64,000 nucleotides of DNA from Luteimonas sp. 9C (GTDB lineage: Bacteria > Pseudomonadota > Gammaproteobacteria > Xanthomonadales > Xanthomonadaceae): positions 1,812,095-1,876,094 of the forward strand of contig NZ_LR733312.1 of assembly GCF_902506295.1 (NCBI RefSeq), in the 5' to 3' direction. Shown piece after piece: positions 39,101-47,743 of the stretch. Under the pieces are notes generated by a model. The model saw nothing but the letters and a program-made list of their open reading frames with translations, was not told the DNA's origin and searched no databases. Both the position numbers and the translations under genes were made by a program. Position 1 is the stretch's first letter. Each line of letters starts with the position of its first letter.

Positions 39101-40077
39101 TTGCCGCCGCGGCCGGTCGCGCCTTCGTCACGGATTTCACCGCCGGCGCCGGTCGCCGCGCCCGCGAACGGCGAGATCGCGGTCGGATGGTTGTGGGTCT
39201 CGACCTTGATGCAGAACGCGCTGTCGGCCAGTGGCTCGCTGCGGTATTCGAACGACACTGGATCGGGCCGAAACCGCTGCGCGGGATAGCCTTCGACGAC
39301 CGCGGCGTTGTCGCTGTAGGCCGAGAGCGTGTGTTCGGGCGTGGTCGCATGCGTGTGGCGGATCATGCCGAACAGCGACTGCGTGCGACCGTTGCGCTGC
39401 ATGTCTTCGCCGTCGATGGTCCACGACGCGTTGAAGATCTTGTGCCGGCAGTGCTCGGAGTTCGCCTGCGCGAACATCATCAGCTCGACGTCGGCGGGAT
39501 CGCGGCCGAGGGCGCCGAAGCGTTCGCGCAAGTACGCGATTTCGTCATCGGCCAATGCCAAGCCAAGACGCGTGTTGGCGGCATCGAGACCGTCGAGCGG
39601 AATACGCTCCAGCGCGCCGCGCGCGGGCGCTGCGAACAGTGCGTCGGCGGCGTCCACGTCGTCGAGCAGCGACTGCGTCATCGGGTCGTGCAGCAACTTC
39701 GAGACAGCCGACTGCGTGGCCGCATCGTCCGGCCAGCCGGTCAGATCCAGGCGCAGGCCGCGTTCGACGCGATGCACCGGAAGGCCGGCGCCGCGCAGCA
39801 GCTCGGTCGACTTGCTGGCCCAGGGCGAAATCGTGCCCAGCCGCGGCGAGACGTAGCGCGACACCGCGCCGTCGACGCGCGCCGGTGCGGGACCGGCATC
39901 GACCTCGAGAATGCGTCGCAGCGTGGCGTCGTCGGGCGACTGCCCGGACTCGGCTTCGACGAAGTAGACATGCCAGGCACCGGCGACGGAAAGCGCGGGC
40001 GACACCGACTGCAGACGTGCTTCAAGCCGTTCGCGGCGGAACGGCGACAGGGCCTGCTGGCCCTCGAGGACGATCAT
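36175..40077 (-). CDS. purL: phosphoribosylformylglycinamidine synthase
   Basis: A 1300-residue single-chain FGAM synthase of the large gammaproteobacterial type. It makes FGAM from FGAR, ATP and glutamine in purine synthesis. Domains run from an N-terminal PurS-like domain (1-150) through the ATP-binding AIR-synthase-like halves to a C-terminal glutamine amidotransferase (about 1040-1300). The halves contain [28 protein letters not shown] and the second-half [17 protein letters not shown]. The amidotransferase has the nucleophile in [15 protein letters not shown] and the HPERTPR tail. Length and motifs are normal. It lies 89 bases after the dsbC stop on the same strand. Confidence 0.97.
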   Translation of the reverse strand: MIVLEGQQALSPFRRERLEARLQSVSPALSVAGAWHVYFVEAESGQSPDDATLRRILEVDAGPAPARVDGAVSRYVSPRLGTISPWASKSTELLRGAGLPVHRVERGLRLDLTGWPDDAATQSAVSKLLHDPMTQSLLDDVDAADALFAAPARGALERIPLDGLDAANTRLGLALADDEIAYLRERFGALGRDPADVELMMFAQANSEHCRHKIFNASWTIDGEDMQRNGRTQSLFGMIRHTHATTPEHTLSAYSDNAAVVEGYPAQRFRPDPVSFEYRSEPLADSAFCIKVETHNHPTAISPFAGAATGAGGEIRDEGATGRGGKPKAGLTGFSVSHLRIPTLPQPWEAPRALNPRMAPALEIMLDGPLGGAAFNNEFGRPNLLGYFRSFELPEGEDGLVRGYDKPIMLAGGLGAIDRTMVEKKTLSAGDAVVVLGGPAMLIGLGGGAASSVASGESAEDLDFASVQRDNPEMERRVQEVIDRCVALGDHNPILWFHDVGAGGLSNAIPELLHDSDVGGVIDLDRVPSDDPSLSPMQLWCNESQERYVLGIPQDRVEEFEAICARERCPVAIVGVATAEEHLTVGHGATLETIGSGRDWPIDLPMDVLFGKPPKMHRDTARTTPHRWPALNSRAVDLHEAGLRVLAHPTVASKSFLVTIGDRSVGGLTARDQMVGPWQLPVADCAITLSGFEGFTGEAMAIGERSPLALIDAAAAARMAVGEAITNLCAAPVETLHRVKLSANWMAAAGHAGEDARLFDAVHAVAMELCPGIDLAIPVGKDSLSMQAQWQADGTAHKVVSPVSLVITAFAPVPDVRTQLTPLLGREPDTELWLIGLGAGKQRLGGSVLSQCFEGFGGAVPDVDEPERLKAFFELICEAREAGLLMAYHDRSDGGAFAALCEMAFTAHVGLDIDLEGWGDDRNRDALRTLFSEELGAVVQIAGEDRAEFADLVARHGLIECAQRIARPTTANAIRVLDGDDVLAEWKWEALFDAWWSVTHAMQALRDNPACAEEERATARRFDAPPMRPVLTFDPSEDIAAPYIATGVRPKVAVLREQGVNGQIEMASAFDRAGFTAVDVHMSDLIAGRVDLATMQGLVACGGFSYGDVLGAGRGWATSILETAELRAAFERFFARGDTFSLGVCNGCQMLSQLKPIIPGAQHWPRLLRNRSEQFEARFGLLEVEASPSLFFNGMAGSRIPVAIAHGEGRVQFDDDADRIAATVALRYVDGAGRAACYPANPNGSEDAIAGLASADGRATILMPHPERTPRTANLSWAPADWPDDSPWLRMFRNARQHLG

Positions 40078-40166
40078 GTCCGGGGAAACCGTATTTCAGG
40101 GCCGGCCATTGTAGCCAATGGCCGCGCCCGCCGCCCCAACCGCGCCTGTGCGCGGGTCCGATCGGC

Positions 40167-40976
40167 TCAGCGGCTGCCGCCAGCGGCCTCGCCATCGAGG
40201 CGCTGCAGCGCTTCGAGCAGCTGGTCGGGCGGCATGTAACCGGGCATCTGGGTGCCGTCGGCGGCGATGATCATCGGCGTGCCGGTCAGGCCGGCGCGCT
40301 GGCCGAGCGCGTAGTGCGCGGCGACCGGATTCTCGCAGGCCTTGGAATCGACGCGGCGGCCGGCCTTGGCATCGGTCAGGGCCTTCTTGCGATCGGCGGC
40401 GCACCAGACCGATTCCATCAGGCGGAAGTCGTCGCTGCCCGGGCCCATGCGCGGGTAGGCCAGATACTCGATCGCGATGCCGCGCTTGTTGTACTCGGCG
40501 ATCTCCTCATGCAGGCGGCGGCAGTAGCCGCACTCCACATCGGTGAAGACCGACACCGTGTACTTGGGATTGGCCGGCGCGAAGATGATTCGCTGGTCTT
40601 CCGGCACTTCCGACAGCAGGCGTTGGCGCAGCTTCGACAGGCCCGCCTGGCTCAGGTCACGCTTCTCGCGTGCGTCGAACAGGCTGCCCTGCAGCACGTA
40701 GCGGCCGTCGTTGCTGACGTAGAGCACCTGGCCGGACACCACCACTTCCTGGAAACCCGGCAGCGGCGCATCGGAGACGCTTTCGATCGACACGCGCGGA
40801 TTGATCGAGAGGATCGCATCGCGCGCCTCGGCAGCCGGCGAGCCTGCAGGCGCTTCGATCGCGGCCGGCGCGGGCGTGGCCGACGGAGTCGCCGTGACGG
40901 GATCGGAGGCCCCGGGATTCTGGGCACAGGCGGACAGGCTGAAGGCGCCGAGCAGGGCGAACACGTAGTGCTTCAT
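40167..40976 (-). CDS. dsbC: thiol:disulfide interchange protein DsbC, lipoprotein type
   Basis: A 269-residue protein-disulfide isomerase of the periplasm. A short signal ends in a lipobox (LSAC, Cys about 17), followed by an Ala/Pro/Thr linker. A dimerisation domain (about 50-115, VSDAPLPGFQEVVVSGQVLYVSNDGRYVLQG) precedes a thioredoxin domain with the active site FTDVECGYCRRLH and the cis-proline loop GLTGTPMIIAADG. Two further cysteines (WCAADR.. SKACENP) match the structural disulfide of DsbC. E. coli DsbC is soluble; this one appears membrane-anchored. It lies downstream of xerD on the same strand, as in related genomes. Confidence 0.93.
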   Translation of the reverse strand: MKHYVFALLGAFSLSACAQNPGASDPVTATPSATPAPAAIEAPAGSPAAEARDAILSINPRVSIESVSDAPLPGFQEVVVSGQVLYVSNDGRYVLQGSLFDAREKRDLSQAGLSKLRQRLLSEVPEDQRIIFAPANPKYTVSVFTDVECGYCRRLHEEIAEYNKRGIAIEYLAYPRMGPGSDDFRLMESVWCAADRKKALTDAKAGRRVDSKACENPVAAHYALGQRAGLTGTPMIIAADGTQMPGYMPPDQLLEALQRLDGEAAGGSR

Positions 40977-41402
40977 CGAATCTGACGACCAAGAGCGGGG
41001 GCGATCCCGGGGGTGGTCATTCTGGCATGAAGGGCTGGGGCGGGCTCCGCGCGGCCTGGAGCGCGGCTGGGGGCGTTCATGGTGGGGACCGGAGTGGCGT
41101 GGCGGGCCCGGCCTGATGATGGAAACACCGGTTCTGCGCGTTCGAAAGCGCAGCGACCGGGCATCGTTCTGTTTCGCAGGATGGCCAGAGCGAAGCGAAA
41201 CCCATCGCTCCTCGTTACGGCGGCCGGTTCGCTGCGACCTGCTGCCCCCAACCCTCGCCCACGGGGAGAGGGCGTTTGACTCCCGGTCTCCCGGCGAACG
41301 ACACCTCCGACCGGTGCAGGCGATCTACGTGCGCACTGCACGCAACGATGATCGCGCGCCCGGCCAGCACCTGATCGGCTCGCGGGAACGCGCGTTGTCG
41401 CA

Positions 41403-41522
41403 GCGAAGCACGCCGGGCGTTCGGCGCACCCGCGCGGCCTGGATCGACCCGCTGCCGGCCCTTCGTTTCATCGCCCGTCCGGCCCGGCGAAGCACGCCGG
41501 GCGTTCGGCGCACCCGCGCGGC
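41403..41522. repeat. 36-bp perfect direct repeat
   Basis: The sequence starting gcgaagcacgccgggcgttc and running 36 bases occurs at 41403-41438 and again at 41487-41522 without mismatch. The second copy leads into the xerD-proximal palindrome. Related cores (gcacgcgaggcgttcgc) are found at about 43197-43213 and 43279-43295 in the gap next to lptG. Confidence 0.8.
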
Positions 41523-41544
41523 AGTGCCGCGCATACGGGTGCGC
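41508..41544 (-). repeat. bulged palindrome after the xerD stop
   Basis: Outer 9-bp stem (gcgcacccg at 41508, cgggtgcgc at 41536), inner 7-bp stem (cgcggca/tgccgcg) around a single g, with a four-base one-sided bulge (cata). It ends one base from the xerD stop codon. It shares its architecture and inner stem with the element at 43294-43332. Confidence 0.75.
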
Positions 41545-41545
41545 C

Positions 41546-42532
41546 TCACCCCCTCGGATGGTGGGTGGCGTGCAGGCGTTTGAGCTGTTCGCGGGCGACG
41601 AGCGTGTAGATCTGCGTCGTCGACAGCGAACTGTGACCCAGCAGCATCTGCAGGGCACGCAGATCCGCGCCGTGGTTGAGCAGGTGGGTGGCGAAGCTGT
41701 GCCGCAAGCCGTGCGGGCTGATGCGGGCGGGGTCGATGCCGGCCGCGGCCGCGTGCCGTTTCACCAGCACCCAGAATCGTTGCCGGCTCATCGCCGTGCG
41801 CCGCGCGGTCAGGAACAGGGGCGTGTCGCCCGCAGCGTCGCGCGCCGCCCCCCTGCCGCCTGCGAGCGTCGGCCGGGCCTCGTCGAGATACCGCTGCAGC
41901 CAGTGCTGGGCCTCCTCGCCCAGCGGCACGAGACGCGTGCGCTCACCCTTGCCGGTCACGCGCAGCGCGCCCTGTCGAAGATTGACGCCGTTGGCCGGCA
42001 GATCGACCAGCTCACTGACGCGCAGGCCGCAGGCGTACATCAGTTCCAGCATGGTGCGATCGCGCAGGCCGTCGACGCTGGTGGTGTCGGGCGCACCCAG
42101 CAGCGCGTCGATCTCCGACTCGCCCAGCGCTTTGGGCAGGGAACGTGGCAGCTTCGGCGGATCGAGCAATGCGGTGGGGTCGTCGCGACGTCCATGTCGG
42201 CGCTGGCGATGCGCGAAGAACGCCCGCAGCGCGGACAGCAACCGGGCGTTGCTGCGGGGCGACCAGCCATGCCGCGTGCGCCAGGCGAGGTGCTCGAACA
42301 GCGCGACTCGGTCCGCGTCCGCGATGCCGCCGTCGCGACCGTCACGCCAGCGTGCCAGACCCTCGAGATCGCGCCGGTAGGCGGCCGCGGTCTGCCGGGC
42401 GATGCCGTGTTCGGCCCAGAACGCATCGAGGAAATTTTCGATGTCGCGGCGGTCGGCCTCGCGCAACGGCGGCAGCGCGATCGCAAGCGCGCGGCGGTCT
42501 GCAGGCGTGGTCGTGGCGGTTCGGCTGGACAT
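41546..42532 (-). CDS. xerD: site-specific tyrosine recombinase XerD
   Basis: A 328-residue tyrosine recombinase that resolves chromosome dimers at dif with XerC and FtsK. The N-terminal SAM-like domain (about 20-120) is followed by the catalytic domain with Arg in CGLRVSELVDL, Lys in VTGKGERTRLVPL, the HGLRHSFATHLL box and GHSSLSTTQIYT with the nucleophilic Tyr. The C-terminus VAREQLKRLHATHHPRG is typical of XerD rather than XerC. The N-terminus has a short extra extension (about 20 residues) and the central segment is slightly longer than in E. coli (298). The genes around it are the core neighbours, so it is not a phage integrase. Confidence 0.94.
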   Translation of the reverse strand: MSSRTATTTPADRRALAIALPPLREADRRDIENFLDAFWAEHGIARQTAAAYRRDLEGLARWRDGRDGGIADADRVALFEHLAWRTRHGWSPRSNARLLSALRAFFAHRQRRHGRRDDPTALLDPPKLPRSLPKALGESEIDALLGAPDTTSVDGLRDRTMLELMYACGLRVSELVDLPANGVNLRQGALRVTGKGERTRLVPLGEEAQHWLQRYLDEARPTLAGGRGAARDAAGDTPLFLTARRTAMSRQRFWVLVKRHAAAAGIDPARISPHGLRHSFATHLLNHGADLRALQMLLGHSSLSTTQIYTLVAREQLKRLHATHHPRG

Positions 42533-42575
42533 CGGCGCCAGCTTAGACGGTCGACGCTGCGGCTATGCTTGCTCG

Positions 42576-43064
42576 ATGTCCGATGCCCCGATGTTGCCGA
42601 CCGCGCGTCCCCGTCCATGGATCGGCTGGCGCCTGCTGGCCCTGGTCTACGACCTGTGGCCGGCACTCGCGCTGTGGCTGCTGTTGTCGGCGGCATTCAC
42701 GGCCGCTTTCACGTTTCTCGGCCGCCACGACGCGCACCAGAACATCGCGCCGCTGAGCGGGCTGCAGTTCGCGCTGTGGGCGGCGTGCTGGGGCGTGACC
42801 GGGCTGTACGCCGTGATCAGCTGGCGCAACGGCGGGCAGACGCTCGGCATGCGGCCATGGCGTCTGCGCGTGCGCACGCTCGATGGTGGGCGCGCATCGA
42901 CCCGCGCCCTGTGGCTGCGATTCGGGGTCGCGACGATCTCGCTGCTGGCCGGCGGCCTGGGATTCTGGTGGGCCTGGATCGACCGAGACCGGCTGACCTG
43001 GCACGACCGCGCGAGCGGCACGCGGATGGTGCGGGAAGCGAAACGGGGATCGGCCGGCGGTTGA
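42576..43064 (+). CDS. RDD family membrane protein
   Basis: A 162-residue protein with about three hydrophobic segments (about 17-45, 66-85 and 115-135). The first helix has IGWRLLALVYDLWPALALWL with the Arg and Asp that name the RDD family, and the region GGQTLGMRPWRLRVRT is the typical loop after helix 2. DRLTWHDRASGTRMV closes the domain. Its function is unknown; some RDD proteins act in ion or solute transport. It is divergent from xerD (43 bases between starts) and converges on lptG. Confidence 0.88.
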   Translation: MSDAPMLPTARPRPWIGWRLLALVYDLWPALALWLLLSAAFTAAFTFLGRHDAHQNIAPLSGLQFALWAACWGVTGLYAVISWRNGGQTLGMRPWRLRVRTLDGGRASTRALWLRFGVATISLLAGGLGFWWAWIDRDRLTWHDRASGTRMVREAKRGSAGG

Positions 43065-43293
43065 CGCGGTCTCGCGTCATTCCGGCGCTGCGCCCGGCCT
43101 TTTCGTCGCATCGCGCGTCCGGCGTACGCGCCCGTCACGCGGATCGGGTCGACCCGCCATCGACGAATCATTGGATCTCACGTCCGGCCTCGTGGAGCAC
43201 GCGAGGCGTTCGCTGCCGTACGCGGCTTGGGCGACCTGCTATCGAAGATTCATTGGATCGCGCGTCCAGCCTCGCGTCGCACGCGAGGCGTTC

Positions 43294-43332
43294 GCGCCCG
43301 TCACGCGGCAGTGCCGCGTGAGCGACGGGCGC
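43294..43332 (-). repeat. bulged palindrome directly after the lptG stop
   Basis: Outer 9-bp stem (gcgcccgtc at 43294-43302, gacgggcgc at 43324-43332), inner 8-bp stem (acgcggca/tgccgcgt) around a single g, and a four-base one-sided bulge (gagc). It touches the lptG stop codon at 43333. The 268-base gap around it carries two more partial copies with the core gcacgcgaggcgttcgc (43170-43213 and 43252-43295, 82 bases apart) and no gene. Confidence 0.75.
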
Positions 43333-44442
43333 TCACCCACTCCGGCGGCGAAAGAGCGTCCAGGAGACGATCAGCATGACCACCGGCGGTATGAGGTAGG
43401 CCAGGCGATAGTCGATGCGGTACACGGCCGCGAGCTTGACGATCTGCATCTGGCCCAGCCAGAAGCCCAGCGCGAAGACGACGCCGATGAAGAGGCGCTT
43501 GCCGGCGTTGCCGCTGCGCAGGGAGCCGAACGCGAACGGAATCGCCGCCAGACACAGCGCCAGTACGTTGAGGGGATAGAACCAGCGCCCCCAGTAGTGC
43601 TCTTCGAACTCGCTCGCATCGAGCTCGTTGCGATGCCGATATTCGATGCCGGCCCGCAGCTCGCTCGCCGGCATGTACCGCGGACGCCAGATGTTGCTGG
43701 CGCTCGCCGCCAGGGTCGTCGCGTCGAGCTGCGAATCCCACTGCTCCTCCAGCGCTTCGGTGCGGGTCACCGCGCGCGGCTCGAACCAGGTTCTCTGGAC
43801 GTTGCGCAGGCGCCAGCCGTCGACGCCGTGCTCCGCCGTCTTGGCGTGGGCCACGGATTCCAGACGGCCATCGCTGGCGAATTCGAACAGGCGCACGTCC
43901 TGCAGCTGGATGCGGGCGCCAGCGCCGTCGCTGATCTCGGTCCCGTTCTGCGCGTTGAGGAACGTATCGCCCTCGCGCGCCCACAGGCCCGAATAGCGGC
44001 CGACGATCATGTCGCTGGAACGCGCGGCCGACTTCATGCTGTCCGCGCTGCGCTGGGCCATTGGACCCAGCGTCTCGCCGTTGAGCACCATGACTGCGGT
44101 CATCAGCAGCAATGGCAGCGCGACCGACACGCTCAGTCGCGTGCGCGACAGGCCCACGGCGCGCATGGCGATGAGTTCCGAGGTCGCCGCCAGCTGGCCC
44201 AGGCCCATCAGCGAGCCGATGACAGCCGCCGTCGGAAACATCACATACGCGCGCCGCGGCAGCGTCTGCAGGATGTAGGTGACCGCGCTGAAATAGGTGT
44301 AATCGCCCTGGCCGACCGCGCCGATCTCGCTGACGCCGGCCATCACCGCGTCGAGACCGACCAGCACCATCCAGGTCGCCAGCACCATCACGGTGACGAC
44401 CTTGGCGACGTAGAGGTCATGGATGCGGATCAAGGGCTTCAT
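43333..44442 (-). CDS. lptG: LPS export permease LptG
   Basis: A 369-residue permease of the LptB2FG transporter, which extracts LPS from the inner membrane. Two pairs of transmembrane helices lie at the ends (about 12-110 and 280-365), with a periplasmic beta-jellyroll in between (about 130-270). The N-terminus MKPLIRIHDLYVAKVVTVMV and the coupling helix GLSRTRLSVSVALP fit LptG. The ATG at 44442 overlaps the lptF stop by four bases; the open frame upstream lies within lptF. Confidence 0.94.
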   Translation of the reverse strand: MKPLIRIHDLYVAKVVTVMVLATWMVLVGLDAVMAGVSEIGAVGQGDYTYFSAVTYILQTLPRRAYVMFPTAAVIGSLMGLGQLAATSELIAMRAVGLSRTRLSVSVALPLLLMTAVMVLNGETLGPMAQRSADSMKSAARSSDMIVGRYSGLWAREGDTFLNAQNGTEISDGAGARIQLQDVRLFEFASDGRLESVAHAKTAEHGVDGWRLRNVQRTWFEPRAVTRTEALEEQWDSQLDATTLAASASNIWRPRYMPASELRAGIEYRHRNELDASEFEEHYWGRWFYPLNVLALCLAAIPFAFGSLRSGNAGKRLFIGVVFALGFWLGQMQIVKLAAVYRIDYRLAYLIPPVVMLIVSWTLFRRRSG

Positions 44443-45524
44443 TTCGCGCGCTTCCACTTGGGCGCGGCGACCCGGCCATCGCTGAAGTACATCCAGGCCG
44501 CGAAGCCCAGCAGCGGCAGCACCAGCCACCACAGGCCCAGCAGCACCGGAATGCGCCCTTCGGCGACCCAGTCCTTGCCGAGCATCATCAGGTTCATGCC
44601 CATCACGTAGGCGAGGAAGCCGGTCATCATCCGGCCATAGCGCGCCTGGCGCGGCGGGCTGCGCGCGAGCGGCACCGCCAGCAGCGCGAATGCCAGGGTC
44701 AGCAGCACCGGCGCGAGGCGGTAGTGCAGCTCGGCATGCGCTTCGGGGCGGGCATCGCCGAACAGCGAGAGCGTCGGCTGCAGCTCGGGATCGTCGCCGT
44801 CGGCGCGCGATTCGACCGCCGGCAGGCGCAGTTCGTTGCTGGCGTAGCGCATCAGGCGGTAGTCGAGGCCGCCATCGAGCGGGCCTTCGACGCGGAAGCC
44901 TTCATCGAGGCGCAGGAAGCGTTCGGTGCCGTCGATGCTCAGCGCGCCGGTCAACGAGGTGGTCACGTCCATGCGCCCCTCGTCCTGGCGATAGACGAAC
45001 ACGCGGCCCAGCTTGCTGCCGTCGTCGGACATCGCATTGACGTAGACCACGCCGCTGCCGCCTGGGAATTCGACGAAACGTCCGGCCTCCAGGCCCGACA
45101 CCAGCAGGCTGCGCTGGCCGGCTTCGATCATCTGCTGCGAATAGTCGCGCGCCCACGGGCCCAGCCACAGCGAGCAGGCGCCGATCACCAGCAGCATCGG
45201 GCCCACCACCACCGCCAGCGACCGCAGCAGGCGCCGCGGACCGATGCCGACCGAGGTCAACACGGGCATTTCAGAGTCGCGGTACAGCCTGCCGAACCCC
45301 AGCATCAGCCCGAGCATCAGGCCCAGCGGCAGGATCAGCGGCATGTAGCTGATGACCGACAGGCCCAGCTGGGCCAGCATCAGCTTGGCCGGCACGCGGC
45401 CGCGGGCGATGTCGCTCAGCACGTCCGCGAACACGCCGCCCAGGCTCACGATCAGCAGCACCACGAGGGCGGCGAACGTGGACTGGGCCAACTCGCGGGA
45501 CAGGTATCGGTCGAGCTTCGACAT
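44439..45524 (-). CDS. lptF: LPS export permease LptF
   Basis: A 361-residue partner of LptG with the same layout of N- and C-terminal helices around a periplasmic jellyroll. The start MSKLDRYLSRELAQSTFAAL and the coupling segment RDSEMPVLTSVGIGPRRLLRSL are typical of LptF. The frame is open to 45641, but the ATG at 45524 gives the family N-terminus. It is divergent from pepA across 134 bases and coupled to lptG, so both permeases are made in equal amounts. Confidence 0.94.
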   Translation of the reverse strand: MSKLDRYLSRELAQSTFAALVVLLIVSLGGVFADVLSDIARGRVPAKLMLAQLGLSVISYMPLILPLGLMLGLMLGFGRLYRDSEMPVLTSVGIGPRRLLRSLAVVVGPMLLVIGACSLWLGPWARDYSQQMIEAGQRSLLVSGLEAGRFVEFPGGSGVVYVNAMSDDGSKLGRVFVYRQDEGRMDVTTSLTGALSIDGTERFLRLDEGFRVEGPLDGGLDYRLMRYASNELRLPAVESRADGDDPELQPTLSLFGDARPEAHAELHYRLAPVLLTLAFALLAVPLARSPPRQARYGRMMTGFLAYVMGMNLMMLGKDWVAEGRIPVLLGLWWLVLPLLGFAAWMYFSDGRVAAPKWKRAK

Positions 45525-45658
45525 CGGGTGTGGGGGCTTTGCTTTAGACTTGGGAGTTCGTCCAGCCGCGCCACCACGGCGCTTCTGCAGCGGCAAGCCT
45601 GACTGGGCGCCGTGCGCTGGACCGTGAAGTGTACCGATCACCCCATGGAATCTGGTTG

Positions 45659-47137
45659 ATGACCCTCGAATTCACCCTGAACCACACGTCCCCCGCCACC
45701 CTGACCAGCGATTGCCTCGTCATTGGCGTCTTCGCGGATGGCCCGCTCGCCGGTGCTGCCGACGCGCTCGACACCGCCAGCGGCGGCCGTTTGTCCGCCC
45801 TCGCCGCACGTGGCGACCTGTCCGGCAAGGCCGGTCGCACCAGCCTGCTGCACGACCTGCCGGGCGTCACCGCGCCGCGCGTGCTGGCCATCGGCCTGGG
45901 CGAACGCGCCAAGTTCGGCGTGCCGCAGTACCTCAAGGCGGTCGCCGATGCGGTGCGCGCGCTGCGCGACGGCAACAGCGCCAGCGCCGCGATCGCGTTG
46001 GCCGATCTCGACGTCGCCGGTCGCGACACCGCCTGGAAGATCCGCCAGGCCGTGGTCGCCGCCGATCACGCGGCATACCGTTACGTCGCCACGCTGGGCG
46101 CCAAGAACAAGAAGCGCGAGCCCGACACCCTCCAGTCGGTCGCCATCGTCGGTGACGATGGCGATGCCCTGGCGCAGGGCAAGGCGATCGCCGCGGGCGT
46201 GCAGTTCGCCCGCGAGCTCGGCAACCTGCCGCCGAACATCTGTAACCCGGCCTATCTCGGCGAGCAGGCGAAGACATTCGCCTCGCGCTTCGACAAGGCC
46301 TCGTGCGAAGTGCTCGAAGAGGCGCAGATGGAAGCGCTGGGCATGGGCTCGCTGCTCGCCGTGGCGCGTGGTTCGGCCAACCGGCCGCGCCTGGTCGTGC
46401 TGAGCTGGAAGAACGGCGGCGACGCCAAGCCCGTCGTGCTGGTCGGCAAGGGCATCACCTTCGATACCGGCGGCGTCAACCTCAAGACGCAGGGCGGCAT
46501 CGAGGAAATGAAGTTCGACATGTGCGGCGCGGCGACGGTCATGGGCACGTTCGTGTCCGCGGTCGGCCTGGATCTGCCGATCAACCTGCACGTGATCGTG
46601 CCGGCGGTGGAGAACGGCATCGACGGCGACGCGTATCGCCCGTCCGACGTCATCACCAGCATGTCGGGCAAGACCATCGAAGTCGGCAACACCGACGCCG
46701 AGGGCCGCCTGATCCTGTGCGACGCGCTGACCTACGCCGAACGCTTCGAGCCGGCCGCGCTCGTCGACGTCGCCACGTTGACTGGCGCCTGCATGGTCGC
46801 GCTGGGCACGCAGGCCACCGGCCTGATGAGCAAGCACGACGATCTGGCCGCCGAACTGCTGGCCGCCGGCGAGCATGTGTTCGACCGCGCCTGGCGTCTG
46901 CCGTTGTGGGACGAATACCAGTCGATGCTCGATTCCAACTTCGCCGACGTCTACAACATCGGCGGCCGCTGGGGCGGCGCGATCACCGCGGGCTGCTTCC
47001 TGTCGCGCTTCACCGAAGGCCAGCGCTGGGCGCATCTCGACATCGCCGGCAGTGCCAGCGGCAGCGGCAAGATGGCCTACGCCACTGGCCGCCCGGTCGG
47101 CCTGCTGAGCCAGTGGCTCATGGACCAGGTCGCCTGA
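45659..47137 (+). CDS. pepA: leucyl aminopeptidase (M17)
   Basis: A 492-residue cytosolic di-metal aminopeptidase that in E. coli also binds DNA at cer-type sites with Xer recombinases. The C-terminal catalytic domain shows [18 protein letters not shown] with the catalytic Lys and metal Asp, the [18 protein letters not shown] signature with Asp, Glu and Arg, and [15 protein letters not shown]. The ATG at 45659 was chosen over 45629 because it matches the family start MTLEFTL. It heads the conserved pepA-holC-valS group. Confidence 0.96.
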   Translation: MTLEFTLNHTSPATLTSDCLVIGVFADGPLAGAADALDTASGGRLSALAARGDLSGKAGRTSLLHDLPGVTAPRVLAIGLGERAKFGVPQYLKAVADAVRALRDGNSASAAIALADLDVAGRDTAWKIRQAVVAADHAAYRYVATLGAKNKKREPDTLQSVAIVGDDGDALAQGKAIAAGVQFARELGNLPPNICNPAYLGEQAKTFASRFDKASCEVLEEAQMEALGMGSLLAVARGSANRPRLVVLSWKNGGDAKPVVLVGKGITFDTGGVNLKTQGGIEEMKFDMCGAATVMGTFVSAVGLDLPINLHVIVPAVENGIDGDAYRPSDVITSMSGKTIEVGNTDAEGRLILCDALTYAERFEPAALVDVATLTGACMVALGTQATGLMSKHDDLAAELLAAGEHVFDRAWRLPLWDEYQSMLDSNFADVYNIGGRWGGAITAGCFLSRFTEGQRWAHLDIAGSASGSGKMAYATGRPVGLLSQWLMDQVA

Positions 47138-47204
47138 CCGGTCCGGGCCCAGCGGGGATGCGGCATCGCGTCGCGTCCCCGGTTCCGGCCCGACCGCCAC
47201 CGCC

Positions 47205-47630
47205 ATGGCCCGCGCCGATTTCTACCTGATCGCCAAGCCGCGTTTCCGCGAGGAACCGCTGCGCCTGGTCTGCGAACTGGTCCGCAAGTCCTATGCGGCC
47301 GACCTGTGGACGCTGATCCTCGCCCGCGACGCCGAACAGGCCGAGGCGCTCGACGACCTGCTGTGGGACATGGGCGAAGACGCCTACATCCCGCACCAGA
47401 TCGCCGGCATGGACGAGGAGGACGATGACACCCCCGTCCTCATCGCCCCACCCGACTTCGATGCGCCGATGCGCGCCCTGGTCATCAACCTGCGCGACGA
47501 AGTGGCGCCGCCGGGCTTCGAGCGCGTGCTCGAAGTGGTGCCGGCCGACGACTCGGCGCGCGAACCGCTGCGCGAGCGCTGGAAGCAGTACAAGGCCGCC
47601 GGCCTCGATCTCGCCAAGCACGACATGTGA
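47205..47630 (+). CDS. holC: DNA polymerase III subunit chi
   Basis: A 141-residue subunit that, with psi, links the clamp loader to single-stranded-DNA-binding protein. The N-terminal ADFYLIAKPRFREEPLRLVCELVRKSYAAD, the WTLILARDAEQAEALDDLLWD block and the C-terminal RERWKQYKAAGLDLAKHDM follow the chi fold. It lies between pepA and valS, the usual place in gammaproteobacteria. Confidence 0.93.
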   Translation: MARADFYLIAKPRFREEPLRLVCELVRKSYAADLWTLILARDAEQAEALDDLLWDMGEDAYIPHQIAGMDEEDDDTPVLIAPPDFDAPMRALVINLRDEVAPPGFERVLEVVPADDSAREPLRERWKQYKAAGLDLAKHDM

Positions 47631-47655
47631 GACGCGGTACCGGGTGATGGGTGAC

Positions 47656-47729
47656 GGGTGATTCGAAAGGACACCGGGCCGATCGCTTGATGCCGCTCCG
47701 CCTGTCCAGTCCCGAACTACGAATCACCC
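47656..47729. repeat. inverted repeat between holC and valS
   Basis: gggtgattcg at 47656-47665 and its complement cgaatcaccc at 47720-47729 frame a 54-base loop. The left arm is preceded by the near-copies gggtgatggg and gggtgacggg. The repeats suggest a decayed intergenic repeat. They lie within 15 bases of the valS start, so a fold could affect its translation. Confidence 0.5.
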
Positions 47730-47743
47730 ATCACGGCCCTCCC

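Larger units (their letters stand above)
40977..41545. other. 569-base gap between xerD and dsbC, rich in repeats
   Basis: No gene is seen. It holds a degenerate member of the 3874-type palindrome family (41245-41272). A 36-base perfect direct repeat occurs at 41403-41438 and 41487-41522, 84 bases apart. A bulged palindrome ends one base before the xerD stop (41508-41544). Short reading frames here are GC-driven and lack ribosome-binding sites. The gap looks like a hot spot for intergenic repeats. Confidence 0.65.

Noticed and set aside
37687..40239. An 850-residue plus-strand frame opposite purL
   Set aside because: Antisense shadow; no start signal and no domain, and purL is complete on the other strand.
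40977..41545. Short open frames in the repeat-rich gap after xerD
   Set aside because: They overlap palindromes and direct repeats, lack ribosome-binding sites and have Arg/Pro/Ala-rich translations.
41546..42532. Tyrosine recombinase as sign of an integrated element
   Set aside because: Motifs and C-terminus are those of XerD, and neighbours are the normal chromosomal ones; no att-like duplication or cargo genes.
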